The position numbers were made by a program, and so were the translations under genes. DNA of 64,000 bases, taken from contig NZ_JADBGI010000028.1 in assembly GCF_014892575.1 (NCBI RefSeq), forward strand, positions 1-64,000. The letters are read 5' to 3'. Origin of the DNA: Nocardiopsis coralli. Its GTDB lineage: Bacteria; Actinomycetota; Actinomycetes; Streptosporangiales; Streptosporangiaceae. Positions 25,673-34,631 of the stretch are shown in pieces (positions within the stretch are counted from its first letter, which is position 1; every line of letters begins with the position of its first letter). The notes beneath the pieces are model-generated. The model did no database searches. It saw only the letters and a list, made by a program, of their open reading frames with translations, and was not told the origin of the DNA.

Positions 25673-26743
25673 GTGGACACGGCCGTGCGCACCGTCGACG
25701 TCGCCGTCATCGGCGGCGGCCCGGCAGGCCTGGCGGTCGGGTACTACCTCCGGAAGGCGGAGGCGGACTGCGTCATCCTCGACGGGCAAGGCGCCCCGGG
25801 CGGGTTCTGGAACGGTTCCTGGAACGAGTACTGGGACTCCCTGCGGTTGCTCTCCTCGGCCGAGCACAGCTCCCTCCCGGGATGGCCGATGCCGGAGGAG
25901 CCGGGGCAGGAACGCCCGTCGGCACAGCACGTCGCCGACTACCTGGCCGAGTACGAGCGCCGCCACGACCTGCCCGTGCACCGTCCGGTGACCGTGAGCG
26001 AGGTGCGCCGTGCCGGCGGGGCGCTCGAGGTGGTCGGCTCCACGGGGACGTGGAGGGCCCGGCACGTGGTCAGCGCGACCGGGACCTGGCGGCGTCCCCA
26101 CACCCCCGACCACCCCGGCCGGGAGCTCTTCGAGGGCAGGCAACTGCACACCGTGGACTACCGCCGTCCGGAGGAGTTCGCCGGCCGGCACGTGGTGGTC
26201 GTGGGCAGCGGCAACTCCGCGGCGCAGCTCCTGGCCGAGCTCTCGGAGGTCGCGCACACCACGTGGGTCACCCGGCGCCCTCCGCGGTTCATGACCGGCG
26301 ACGTGTACGGCCGTGTGCTGTGTGACACGGCCACCCGGCGCGCCCAGGGCGGGACGACACACGGGAGCGCCGGTTCCCTGGACGACATCGTCATGGTTCC
26401 GAGCGTGCGCCGGGCGCGGGACCGGGGCGTGCTCGAGGCGCGGCCGATGTTCGAGCGGCTCACCCGGACCGGGATCGCCTGGGCGGACGGCACCGAGCAG
26501 TCGGCCGACGCGGTCCTGTGGTGCACGGGGTTCCGCCCGGCACTGGACCACCTGGCCCCGCTGGAGCCGTTCGACGCCGACGGCCGGATCCCCGTCGACG
26601 GGAACCGCTGCCTCCGCGAGCCGTACCTGCACCTGCTCGGCTACGGCGGTTGGACCGGGGCCGCCTCGGACACGCTGCTCGGCGCGGGGCACACCGCCGA
26701 GGCCGCCGTCGACCGGATCGTCGAGGACCTGAGCGCGGGTTGA
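25673..26743 (+). CDS. FAD-dependent oxidoreductase (CzcO/flavin monooxygenase-like)
   Basis: 356 residues. The FAD-binding GxGxxG is AVIGGGPAGLAVGYYL near residue 13, and the NADPH-binding motif is VVVVGSGNSAAQLLAEL near residue 180. A flavin-containing monooxygenase-like WNGSWNEYWDSLRLLSS segment lies between them. This is the YhhW/CzcO/ArsO branch of flavin monooxygenases. Whether it oxidises arsenic compounds, sulfides or another substrate is unknown. The GTG at 25673 with GGGAGGAC upstream is preferred; an ATG at 25625 would add 16 residues. Confidence 0.86.
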   Translation: MDTAVRTVDVAVIGGGPAGLAVGYYLRKAEADCVILDGQGAPGGFWNGSWNEYWDSLRLLSSAEHSSLPGWPMPEEPGQERPSAQHVADYLAEYERRHDLPVHRPVTVSEVRRAGGALEVVGSTGTWRARHVVSATGTWRRPHTPDHPGRELFEGRQLHTVDYRRPEEFAGRHVVVVGSGNSAAQLLAELSEVAHTTWVTRRPPRFMTGDVYGRVLCDTATRRAQGGTTHGSAGSLDDIVMVPSVRRARDRGVLEARPMFERLTRTGIAWADGTEQSADAVLWCTGFRPALDHLAPLEPFDADGRIPVDGNRCLREPYLHLLGYGGWTGAASDTLLGAGHTAEAAVDRIVEDLSAG

Positions 26744-26773
26744 GGCCTTGTGCCGGGCCGCGGACACGACCGG

Positions 26774-26821
26774 TGGCAAAAAGAAACCTGGGGTCTCCCG
26801 CAGTGCGGGAGACCCCAGGTT
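26774..26821 (-). terminator. Terminator downstream of tRNA-Ser
   Basis: A perfect stem of about 17 bp (26785-26802 with 26804-26821) is followed, in minus-strand orientation, by a TCTTTTTG run. It lies 8 bp past the tRNA 3' end and is a strong rho-independent terminator for the tRNA transcript. Confidence 0.92.
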
Positions 26822-26828
26822 CGGAGCG

Positions 26829-26915
26829 CGGAGGATATGGGATTTGAACCCATGAGGGGGTTGCCCCCCAACCGCATTAGCAGTGCGGCGCCCTAGGCCT
26901 CTAGGCGAATCCTCC
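26829..26915 (-). tRNA. tRNA-Ser (GCU anticodon)
   Basis: The minus strand folds into a class II tRNA. The 7-bp acceptor stem pairs GGAGGAT with ATCCTCC, the anticodon stem pairs CCGCA with TGCGG around a loop CTGCTAA, and the long variable arm contains GGGGGG/CCCCC typical of serine tRNA. The T arm contains GGTTCAAATCC. The anticodon GCU reads AGC/AGU serine codons. The discriminator base is G and CCA is not encoded. Confidence 0.95.
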
Positions 26916-27062
26916 TGGCTGCGCTCAGCCTACAGGGCGCCGAGGGGGCGCGCAAAACGGTTGCCCTGGTCGGGGCGGTCCTGTGGTGCGGGTCACGAGT
27001 CATGGGTTGCCTCCGATGCCCGTCACGCGGCTTTGTGTCCGTTGTGCCCAGAAAGGACTCAT

Positions 27063-27131
27063 GGCCAAGAATGGGAGTTAATTCCACTCTGTGGCCCTTT
27101 AAGATCTGTGTTTGAAAATCCTCCATGGAGG
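27063..27131 (+). promoter_or_regulatory. Dyads upstream of giant DUF11 surface protein gene
   Basis: The 330-bp gap from 26916 to 27245 has no gene but contains an A+T-rich patch with two dyads. GGCCA (27063-27067) and TGGCC (27092-27096) flank the concentric GGA/TCC pair around TTAA, centred at 27079/27080. CCTCCATGGAGG at 27120-27131 is a perfect 12-bp palindrome. They lie 115-185 bp ahead of the chosen start. A regulatory role is inferred. Confidence 0.35.
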
Positions 27132-27245
27132 TGCAAAGAAAGAACATTTCGGCTGGTCAAAGCGTTTCTTGCTGCGTTGGGTGTCCGAGTATTCCTCTGG
27201 GCTGATCCGGCCCTTGTGGTCGGCGATCGAGGGATCGGGGGAAAA

Positions 27246-30200
27246 GTGCGGCAAGAGAGTCTTCAGCGCTCGAAGAGGGGGCGCCGTCCGCGTGTGTTCA
27301 TGGGTGGGGCCTTCGCCTGGCTTGCGATGTTTCTACTGCTCATGGGGTTGGCGCCGCCTGGTGCGGGCGCGGAGCCGGAGCGGGTGGCGCAGCAGCAGGC
27401 CATCCCCGACGAGGGCGGGAATCGACCCGGTGCGTCCGAAATGTGCAACGGGTACAATTTCATCGCGGCGTCCCGAAACTATGCGACGCCCCCGACGGAG
27501 ATCTACCGTTCCGACCCCCTCACCGGTGCTCTCCAAAAACTCGGGGCCGAGGGTGATCAGATCGCCGAGGGCGCGAACGGGCTCGCTTTCAGCAACCTCG
27601 ACGGATTCCTCTATGCCTTCGACATGGAGGGTCCGGAGGGGCAGCGCTTGCTGAAGATCTCTCCGGCCGACGGTTCGGTGGTCGAGCGGTTCGATCTGGA
27701 CCTCTCGGACGAATCGATCGTCGACGCGACCGCCACACTCGACGGGACCGCGCTCATCACCCTCTCCAACGGTGGCCAGTACTGGCGCGTGGTCAACATC
27801 GACCCCGGAGCCGGCCCGGTCGGCGAGATCCTGGAGGAGTACGAGCGTCCCGAGGTCGGCGTGGTCTGGGACATCGGGCTCAACCCCGCGGACGGGCTGG
27901 TCTACACGGTCGGTGACGGCCACCTCAGGCAGTGGGACCCCGACAACGGGTTCCAGCTGCTCGACGAGGTCCCCGTGGACAACCCGAACTCCGCGCGCGG
28001 TGTCACCTTCGACGAGGTCGGCCACATGTTCGTGTGGAGCGACGGCCAGCCGAAACAGACGTACATGTTCGACCTCACCGAGGGGGACCTCGACACCCCG
28101 CCGGTGGCGCTGGCGCAGCAGGGATCGATCGAAATCGGCACCAACTACGCCCGTGAGGTCGATGCCGCGGGCTGCCTCATGTACGGGTCCTTCGGCGACG
28201 CACCCGACGAGAACCACGGCACGCTCCTGGCGTCCGACGGCGCGCAACACACCGGTGGCGGGGCCGTCCCCGACCCGGACGCCCCGCGGGACCTGGCCCT
28301 GGGCGATCGCATCAACTACACCGAGGACGCCGTGTACAACGACGGCCTCCCCCTCAACGGCCACAACAACCCCGGGCACGACGCGATCGACGCCATGCCG
28401 AACATCGCCCGTACCGCCGACTCCTACGAGGTGGACCTCAGGGTCACCAACAACACGGGGGAGGCGGCCACCCTGGCCGGGTGGATCGACTTCAACGGGA
28501 ACGGCACGTTCGACGAGGACGAACGCACCTACGTCACCGTCCCACCGGGCGCCGGGTCGGCGACCCTGAGATGGGAAGACATCGGAACCGTGGCCGAGGG
28601 CGAGCTCTTCGCACGCTTCCGCCTGTACCCGGGCGACGTGGACCCCGGGGACCTGAGTCCCACGGGCACGGTCGTCGGCGGTGAGGTCGAGGACTGGGTG
28701 GTCCGCGGCGGAGCCGACCCCGAGACGTGGGTGCACAAGAGCGCCGACACCGACGAGGCCGTGGTCGACCAGCGGGTCGCGTACACGGTCGCCGTCACCA
28801 ACGGCAGCTCCGGCCCCCAGACCCCGGACGTCAGCGACGACATCTCGGGTGTGCTCGACGACGCGGACCTCGACGAGGGGAGCCTGCGGGCCGAGATCGA
28901 CGGCAGGGAAGTGAGCCCTCCGCGGTTCGACCCCGGATCAGCCACGTTGATCTGGTCGGGGAGCGGTGACGAGAGACTGGAACCCGGCCAGACCCTGACC
29001 ATCACCTACGAGGTCACCGTGCGGGGCGAGCCGTACGACGCCCGGGACTTCGAGATGCTCAACACGGTCACCGTGCCTGGTACCAACTGCCCGTCCGGAG
29101 CGGTCGACCCCGCGTGCACGGCCCGTGTCGACATCCAGCAGGCCGACGTCGACGTGCGCAAGGCCGTCACCGGTTCACCGGCCGAGGTCGTCGCGGGTGA
29201 GCCGTTCTCCTGGACCACCGAGGTGACCAACCTGGGTGCCGACACGGCCGTGAACACCGTCGTGACCGACACCGTGCCCGACGGCGTGGACATCGAGGAC
29301 GCCTACTACGAGACCCCGGGCGGTGCCAGGTACTGGTGTGACATCTCGGGTCAGGACGTCACCTGCGACCTCGGGGACATGCCGGCGGGAGACGTGTACA
29401 CCCTCACCATCGAGGCGAGGGTCGCGCCGGACTCCACGGGCGAGATCCCCGAGAACACCGTCCGCGCTACGACCGACTCCGTCGACCTGGACCCGGAGAA
29501 CGACGAGGACACCTCCGACCCGGTGCCGATCACCCAGAACGCTGACATGTGGGTGGAGAAACACGTGGTGTCGGGGGTCGTGCACCCCGGTGACCAGGTC
29601 GAGTGGGAAGCCACCGTCCGCAACGACGGGCCCTCCACCGCGACCGGCGTCGTACTCACCGACACCGTTCCGGACGGAGCCGAGAACGTCTCCGTGGCCG
29701 ACGACGGCGGGATGAACTGCGAGGTGTCCGGCCAGGAGGTGCGGTGCGAGGCCGACCGGCTCGAACCGGGGGAGTCCCTCACCGTGCGGATCATCGCCGA
29801 TGTGGTTTCCGGTACGGCCGGCATCGACGGGAACCCGGTTCAGGTCGAGAGCGAGACCCCGGACGGCAACCCTGACAACAACGAGGACACCAGCGAACCG
29901 ATCGTGGTGGACCCCGCGGCCGACGTGTCCGTGACCAAGCAGGCCATGGACGACACACCTGTCGCCGGCGGACCGGTCTCCTGGACGCTCGACATCGCCA
30001 ACGACGGGCCTTCCGCGGCCGAGAACGTCGTGGTCACCGACCCCGTCCCGGACGGTGTGACCGACGTGGCCACCGACGACCCCCGGTGCAGTGTCTCGGG
30101 CGGCACGGTCACCTGTCACCTCGGCACGATGGCCGAGGGCGAGAGCGTGCAGATCACACTGTCCGGAACCCTGTCGCCGGACGCACAGGAGCTGCCGGGC

Positions 30201-32807
30201 AACGAGGTCTCGGCCGGCTCCGACACCCATGACCCTGACGAGGAGAACAACACCGACGGGACCGACCCGGTCCCGGCCGACACCAGCGCCGACGTCTCCA
30301 CCACCAAGCGGGCGGTCAACGAGTCCGTCGACGCCGGAGACGAGGTCAGCTGGGAGGTCGTCGTCGACAACGCCGGCCCGTCCGTGGCCCGGGACGTCAC
30401 TCTCGAGGACACCGTCCACGACTCGGTGACGGGTCTGTCCGCGGAGACCACCGCCGGTTCCTGCGACGTCTCCGGTCAGGAGGTCTCCTGCAGCCTGGGC
30501 GACCTCGGGGTCGGTGAGCCGGTCACGGTCACCATCACCGGGACCCTGGACGGCGAGGCCACCGAACTGCCGGAGAACACCGCCAGGGCGGACAGCGGGA
30601 CCGACGACCCGGATCCTGACAACAACGAGAGCACCTCGCCGCCGATCGAGGTCGGCACGTCCGCCGACGTCGAGGTCACCAAGGAGCTGCTGACCGACCG
30701 GGTCGTTCCGGGTGAGCAGGTCCAGTGGCAGGTCGTGGTCGGCAACAACGGCCCGTCCACGGCGATGGGGGTCGAGGTAGCCGACACCCTGCCCGCCGGC
30801 CTCACCGGCACCACCGCCGAGATCGAGGGCGGCACGGGCGACGAGTGCCTGGTCAGCGGGGAACGGGTCGAGTGCGCGCTCGGCAACCTGGCCTCCGGCG
30901 CGACCGTGACCATCACACTCACCGGAACCCTGTCGCCCGAGGCCCGTGTGCTCGGCGAGAACACCGTCGAGGCCGGTTCGTCGACCCCGGACCCGGAACC
31001 CGACAACAACACCGACACCACGGAGGAGACCGAGGTCCATCCGACGACCGACCTGGCCGTCACCAAGGAAGGGCCGGCCACCGCCACACCGGGCGGTCAG
31101 GTCCAGTGGAACGTCGTGGTCAGCAACAACGGACCGTCCGACGCCACCGGCGTGACGCTCATCGACACCGTCCCCGACGGGGTCACAGGCGTCAGTGCCA
31201 CCTTCGGTGAGGAGACCGCCGAGTGCGCGGTCTCGGGCCAGGAGGTCACCTGCGACATCGGTGAGCTCGCTGCGGGCACGGGGACCCCGGTGACCATCAC
31301 CGGAACCCTGGCCCCGGACGCGACCGTCCTGCCGGCCAATACGGCCGACGTTGTCGGTGACGACGAGGACCCGGACGAGGACAACAACACCGACACCTCC
31401 GAGGAGGTCCCGGCCGAGCTGTCCGCCGACCTGGCCGTCGACAAGACCCTGACCACCGACCCGGTCCAGGCCGGCGAGGAGGTCGCCTGGGAGGTCACGG
31501 TCACCAACAACGGACCGTCCGACGCGGCCGGCACGGTCGTGAACGACGTCGTCCCGGACGGGGTCACGGGGGTCAGCGCGTCGTTCGGCGACCCCGCGGA
31601 GGAATGCACGGTCGGCACCCGGCACGTGCAGTGTGACCTGGGCACCCTGGCCGGCGGGGAGACGGTCACCATCACACTGACCGGCACTCTGGACGCGCAG
31701 GCCACCGAACTCGGTTCGAACGTCGCCCGGGTGGGCTCCGAGGTCCCCGACCCGAACCCGGACGACAACGAGGTCACCACCGACCCGGTGGCCCTTGACC
31801 CCGTCGCCGATCTGTCGGTGCAGAAGGACCTGCTGACAGACCCGGTCGTGGCCGGTCAGGATGTGAGCTGGCAGGTCACCGTGGCCAACGCGGGCCCGTC
31901 GGAGGCCACCGGCGTGACCGTCACCGACACCCTGCCCGAGGAGGTCTCCGGGGCCTTGGTCACGTCCTCGTTGGGCGACTGCGAGGTGGACGGACGCGAG
32001 GTCACCTGCACGGTCGACACGATCCCGGCCGGGGGCTCGGTCGCGGTGTGGATCACTGCGCTGGTCGACCCGGACGCGACCGGGATCGGTGCCAACACCG
32101 CTCGGGTGGAGTCCGAGGTCACGGACCCGAACCCGGACGACAACGAGGTCACCACCGACCCCGAACCGGCCGTACCGGTGGCCGACGTCGGTGTCATCAA
32201 GGCGGTGACCACCGACCCGGTCGTGGCCGGTGAGGAGGCCTCCTTCAGGGTCCTGGTCACCAACTACGGCGTGTCCACGGCACGGGGTGTGAGCCTGGGC
32301 GACGCCGTGCCATCGGGCCTGAGCGACATCGAGGTCTCCGACCACGACGGCTGGGACTGTTCGGTCAGCGGCAACGACGTCTCCTGCACGGCCGACACGC
32401 TGGAGGTCATGGGCACGCTCGGGGTCACGATCACCGGCCGCCTGGCCGGCGACGCGACGGAGCTGCCGGCGAACACGGCACTCGTCTCCACCGAGTCCGA
32501 GGACCCGCACCCGGAGAACGACCGGAACACCACCGACCCGGTCCCGGTCGGGCCGGACCCGTCGCCGAGCCCGACGCCCACGCCCACGCCCACGCCGACT
32601 CCGACACCGTCGCCCACCGGACCCACGGGGAGCCCCGAGCCGGGGCCGGACGAGCCGACCGCGCCGCACGCCGACGGCGATCTGCCACGCACCGGCATGC
32701 TGCTCGTGCCGTTGGTCGGGGTCGGTGCGGTCCTCGTGGCCGCGGGTACCGCCCTGTACCTCGGGGTGGGACGCCGCCGCAGCAGCAGGGGGACGTCGAT
32801 GGACTGA
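27246..32807 (+). CDS. Giant LPXTG-anchored surface protein with DUF11 repeats
   Basis: About 1853 residues. A basic n-region (KRGRRPR) and hydrophobic core (AFAWLAMFLLLMGLAPPG) form a signal peptide. Residues about 55-340 look like a DUF6923-type beta-propeller, about 345-485 a GEVED domain (GWIDFNGNGTFDEDERTYV; GGEVEDWVV), then about ten DUF11 repeats of 125-135 residues, each starting ADxxVTK...V.AGE.VxW and ending in DNNED/DPNPDDNE. A Pro/Thr/Ser linker leads to LPRTG (1813-1817), a membrane helix and RRR. DUF11 modules build long stalks on cell walls, often adhesins. I chose the GTG at 27246 because it gives a complete signal peptide with GGGGG upstream; the ATG at 27300 is possible. Confidence 0.88.
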   Translation: MRQESLQRSKRGRRPRVFMGGAFAWLAMFLLLMGLAPPGAGAEPERVAQQQAIPDEGGNRPGASEMCNGYNFIAASRNYATPPTEIYRSDPLTGALQKLGAEGDQIAEGANGLAFSNLDGFLYAFDMEGPEGQRLLKISPADGSVVERFDLDLSDESIVDATATLDGTALITLSNGGQYWRVVNIDPGAGPVGEILEEYERPEVGVVWDIGLNPADGLVYTVGDGHLRQWDPDNGFQLLDEVPVDNPNSARGVTFDEVGHMFVWSDGQPKQTYMFDLTEGDLDTPPVALAQQGSIEIGTNYAREVDAAGCLMYGSFGDAPDENHGTLLASDGAQHTGGGAVPDPDAPRDLALGDRINYTEDAVYNDGLPLNGHNNPGHDAIDAMPNIARTADSYEVDLRVTNNTGEAATLAGWIDFNGNGTFDEDERTYVTVPPGAGSATLRWEDIGTVAEGELFARFRLYPGDVDPGDLSPTGTVVGGEVEDWVVRGGADPETWVHKSADTDEAVVDQRVAYTVAVTNGSSGPQTPDVSDDISGVLDDADLDEGSLRAEIDGREVSPPRFDPGSATLIWSGSGDERLEPGQTLTITYEVTVRGEPYDARDFEMLNTVTVPGTNCPSGAVDPACTARVDIQQADVDVRKAVTGSPAEVVAGEPFSWTTEVTNLGADTAVNTVVTDTVPDGVDIEDAYYETPGGARYWCDISGQDVTCDLGDMPAGDVYTLTIEARVAPDSTGEIPENTVRATTDSVDLDPENDEDTSDPVPITQNADMWVEKHVVSGVVHPGDQVEWEATVRNDGPSTATGVVLTDTVPDGAENVSVADDGGMNCEVSGQEVRCEADRLEPGESLTVRIIADVVSGTAGIDGNPVQVESETPDGNPDNNEDTSEPIVVDPAADVSVTKQAMDDTPVAGGPVSWTLDIANDGPSAAENVVVTDPVPDGVTDVATDDPRCSVSGGTVTCHLGTMAEGESVQITLSGTLSPDAQELPGNEVSAGSDTHDPDEENNTDGTDPVPADTSADVSTTKRAVNESVDAGDEVSWEVVVDNAGPSVARDVTLEDTVHDSVTGLSAETTAGSCDVSGQEVSCSLGDLGVGEPVTVTITGTLDGEATELPENTARADSGTDDPDPDNNESTSPPIEVGTSADVEVTKELLTDRVVPGEQVQWQVVVGNNGPSTAMGVEVADTLPAGLTGTTAEIEGGTGDECLVSGERVECALGNLASGATVTITLTGTLSPEARVLGENTVEAGSSTPDPEPDNNTDTTEETEVHPTTDLAVTKEGPATATPGGQVQWNVVVSNNGPSDATGVTLIDTVPDGVTGVSATFGEETAECAVSGQEVTCDIGELAAGTGTPVTITGTLAPDATVLPANTADVVGDDEDPDEDNNTDTSEEVPAELSADLAVDKTLTTDPVQAGEEVAWEVTVTNNGPSDAAGTVVNDVVPDGVTGVSASFGDPAEECTVGTRHVQCDLGTLAGGETVTITLTGTLDAQATELGSNVARVGSEVPDPNPDDNEVTTDPVALDPVADLSVQKDLLTDPVVAGQDVSWQVTVANAGPSEATGVTVTDTLPEEVSGALVTSSLGDCEVDGREVTCTVDTIPAGGSVAVWITALVDPDATGIGANTARVESEVTDPNPDDNEVTTDPEPAVPVADVGVIKAVTTDPVVAGEEASFRVLVTNYGVSTARGVSLGDAVPSGLSDIEVSDHDGWDCSVSGNDVSCTADTLEVMGTLGVTITGRLAGDATELPANTALVSTESEDPHPENDRNTTDPVPVGPDPSPSPTPTPTPTPTPTPSPTGPTGSPEPGPDEPTAPHADGDLPRTGMLLVPLVGVGAVLVAAGTALYLGVGRRRSSRGTSMD

Positions 32808-32830
32808 TCCGCGGGTGATCGCGTGAGAGA

Positions 32831-32861
32831 AGGGGAGGGGCCCGGACCGGGTCCCTCCCCT
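32831..32861 (+). terminator. Terminator after DUF11 protein gene
   Basis: AGGGGAGGG pairs with CCCTCCCCT, extended by an inner CCCGG/CCGGG stem, between the convergent DUF11 and sigma factor genes. It may stop transcripts from both sides. Confidence 0.7.
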
Positions 32862-32890
32862 CCTGTGTGCGGCGGCCCCGCGAGGGACGC

Positions 32891-33418
32891 TCAGACGGTC
32901 GTGCGCTCGATGATGAGGTCGGCGTCGTGGCGCAGTTTCTCGGTGGCGCGGGAGAGTGTGCTCTTGACCGTCCCGAGCGTGACACCGAGGCGTTCGGCGA
33001 TCTGGGCCTCGGTGAGGTCGTCGTAGTAGCGCAGCACCACGGTGGCGCGCTGCCGGTCGGGGAGGCGTTCGACGGCGCGTGCCACGACGTCCGCGAGGTC
33101 GCTGCGCCAGGTGGGGTCGTCCACACGCTGCTCGGGGATCTCGTCGGTGGGGTAGACGTCGAGCCGGCTCCGGCGCCACTCGGAGATCTGGGTGTTGACC
33201 ATCGCCCGCCGCACGTAGCCGTCCAGGGCACGGGGGTTGGTGATGCGGTCCCAGGAGAGGAAGGTCTTGACCAACGCCGCCTGCAGCAGATCCTCGGCGT
33301 CGGCATGGCTGTTGGTGAGGTTTCGGGCCATGCGCAGAAGTGCGGGTCCGCGCTCCGCGACGTATCCGCTGAAGTCGTCGAACCTGGGGCTCTGGGCGGT
33401 ACCCGCCACGGCGCTCAC
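32891..33418 (-). CDS. SigE-family ECF RNA polymerase sigma factor
   Basis: 175 residues. Region 2 covers about residues 10-80 (FSGYVAERGPALLRMARNLT; DAEDLLQAALVKTFLSWDRI), region 4 about residues 110-165 (RLPDRQRATVVLRYYDDLTE; GVTLGTVKSTLSRATEKL). It matches the SigE-like subgroup of actinomycete ECF sigma factors, which often lack a classic neighbouring anti-sigma gene. None is seen here. The GTG at 33418 has GGAGAGGG upstream, and the longer open frame upstream looks non-coding. It is convergent with the DUF11 gene; whether it controls surface genes nearby is not shown. Confidence 0.88.
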   Translation of the reverse strand: MSAVAGTAQSPRFDDFSGYVAERGPALLRMARNLTNSHADAEDLLQAALVKTFLSWDRITNPRALDGYVRRAMVNTQISEWRRSRLDVYPTDEIPEQRVDDPTWRSDLADVVARAVERLPDRQRATVVLRYYDDLTEAQIAERLGVTLGTVKSTLSRATEKLRHDADLIIERTTV

Positions 33419-33659
33419 CGACCCTCTCCGTGACGTGATGTTCCTTCTGTCCCGTTTCCTCCCCTCACTGTCACACAGCGTGAGCAAACGCTCGGGTATG
33501 TGGACTCCATGTGATCGCAAACGGCCGTCCGTGCAGGCCACGCCGTCGGCACGGCATCGACACGAACCGGTGCGTACCGGCGTGTAACCGGAGCTCGGAG
33601 GGCCACGTCGGCAGAATGGGCACTGAGGACGAGTCGGGTTACAGGGGGGCGCAAGCGAC

Positions 33660-34631
33660 ATGTCAGTGACGACCGAGAGCGGAGCGGACCGGGCGCGGTT
33701 CACGGCCGCGGTGCTCGGGCCCGACACGGCACCCGTGCCCACGCCGCTCGGGACCCGTGTGGCACGCGGTGTGGTGGTCGGCGTGACCTCCTACATGCTG
33801 TGCCTGGCCACCGAACGCGGCGAGGAACGGTTCCTGTTCGAACGCATCACCACGTTCTGGCGGGGCGGCGAGGTCGGGCCCGAGGACCTGAGGGTGGGCG
33901 ACGACGCCGTGGTGCGCTGTTCCCACGACGGGCGCCTGGTGGCCGAGCGGGTCTGGGCACAGATCGCCCGGGCCGCCGGCGTGATCGTGTCCCGTCAGGG
34001 GGAGGCGGTCGAGATCGACCCCGGGCACGGGAAACCGCGCAGGAACGTGGTCCTGCCCTACCGCACCTCCGGACGCATCTCCGTCCGGCACCCGCGGCTG
34101 GAACCCGGCTACGTGTTCGACGCCGTCGGGGTATGGCGCGACGGCGAAATCTGGGCGGCCCGGCCCGCCACCACCCAGCCGCCGTATCCGCTGCGCTCCA
34201 CACCGCGCCGACCTCCGGTGCGCACCCACACGGACACACTCAACGGCATCGCGACCTGGTACGACCCGTCGTGGGGCCGTGCCACGCACCTCGACCCGCG
34301 GGCCCTGGCCACCGGCGCGGCCTACCCCGTGCTGGACCGGGACAGCCACGCCGCGGGCTGCGACGCACGCACGTCGTGTGTGCCGCTGCCCCAGTTGTCG
34401 GTGGGTGCACGCATGACTCTGCGCAACGACTGCACCCGTGAGGCGGGTGTGCTGGAGGTGCTCGGCTGCGCCGCGGCCGACAGCTGGCTGTGCGACCTGT
34501 GCCCCACGTGCGGCGGCCAGGGCGCCGGGCGCGTCGCCTCCCTCACTCTGGCTTCCTTCGTCGCCCTCGGCGGGCGTCCGGAGGAAGGGTGCTTCAACGC
34601 CACCGTGACCGTAGCGAGCGGGGAGGGATGA
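33660..34631 (+). CDS. Cys-rich protein, possible double-psi barrel domain
   Basis: 323 residues, not firmly recognised. Residues about 195-305 contain GIATWYDPSWGRATHLDP and SVGARMTLRNDC, which recall the double-psi beta-barrel of RlpA-like proteins, and a set of cysteines (CDARTSC, CTREAG, LCDLCPTCGG, CFN) that would form disulfides or bind metal. The N-terminal half (about 1-170) is a different, beta-rich region. No signal peptide or membrane helix is seen, so how it reaches an oxidising space is unclear. Its stop overlaps the start of the next gene by 4 nt (ATGA), so the two form a translationally coupled pair. Confidence 0.7.
   Translation: MSVTTESGADRARFTAAVLGPDTAPVPTPLGTRVARGVVVGVTSYMLCLATERGEERFLFERITTFWRGGEVGPEDLRVGDDAVVRCSHDGRLVAERVWAQIARAAGVIVSRQGEAVEIDPGHGKPRRNVVLPYRTSGRISVRHPRLEPGYVFDAVGVWRDGEIWAARPATTQPPYPLRSTPRRPPVRTHTDTLNGIATWYDPSWGRATHLDPRALATGAAYPVLDRDSHAAGCDARTSCVPLPQLSVGARMTLRNDCTREAGVLEVLGCAAADSWLCDLCPTCGGQGAGRVASLTLASFVALGGRPEEGCFNATVTVASGEG

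Noticed and set aside
26829-26915. tRNA-Ser as an integration site (attB) for a mobile element
   Set aside because: No integrase, excisionase or duplicated tRNA 3' end is found within the window.
29175-33179. 1334-residue minus-strand frame
   Set aside because: Mirror of the repetitive DUF11 gene; the periodic DUF11 codons keep the antisense frame open.
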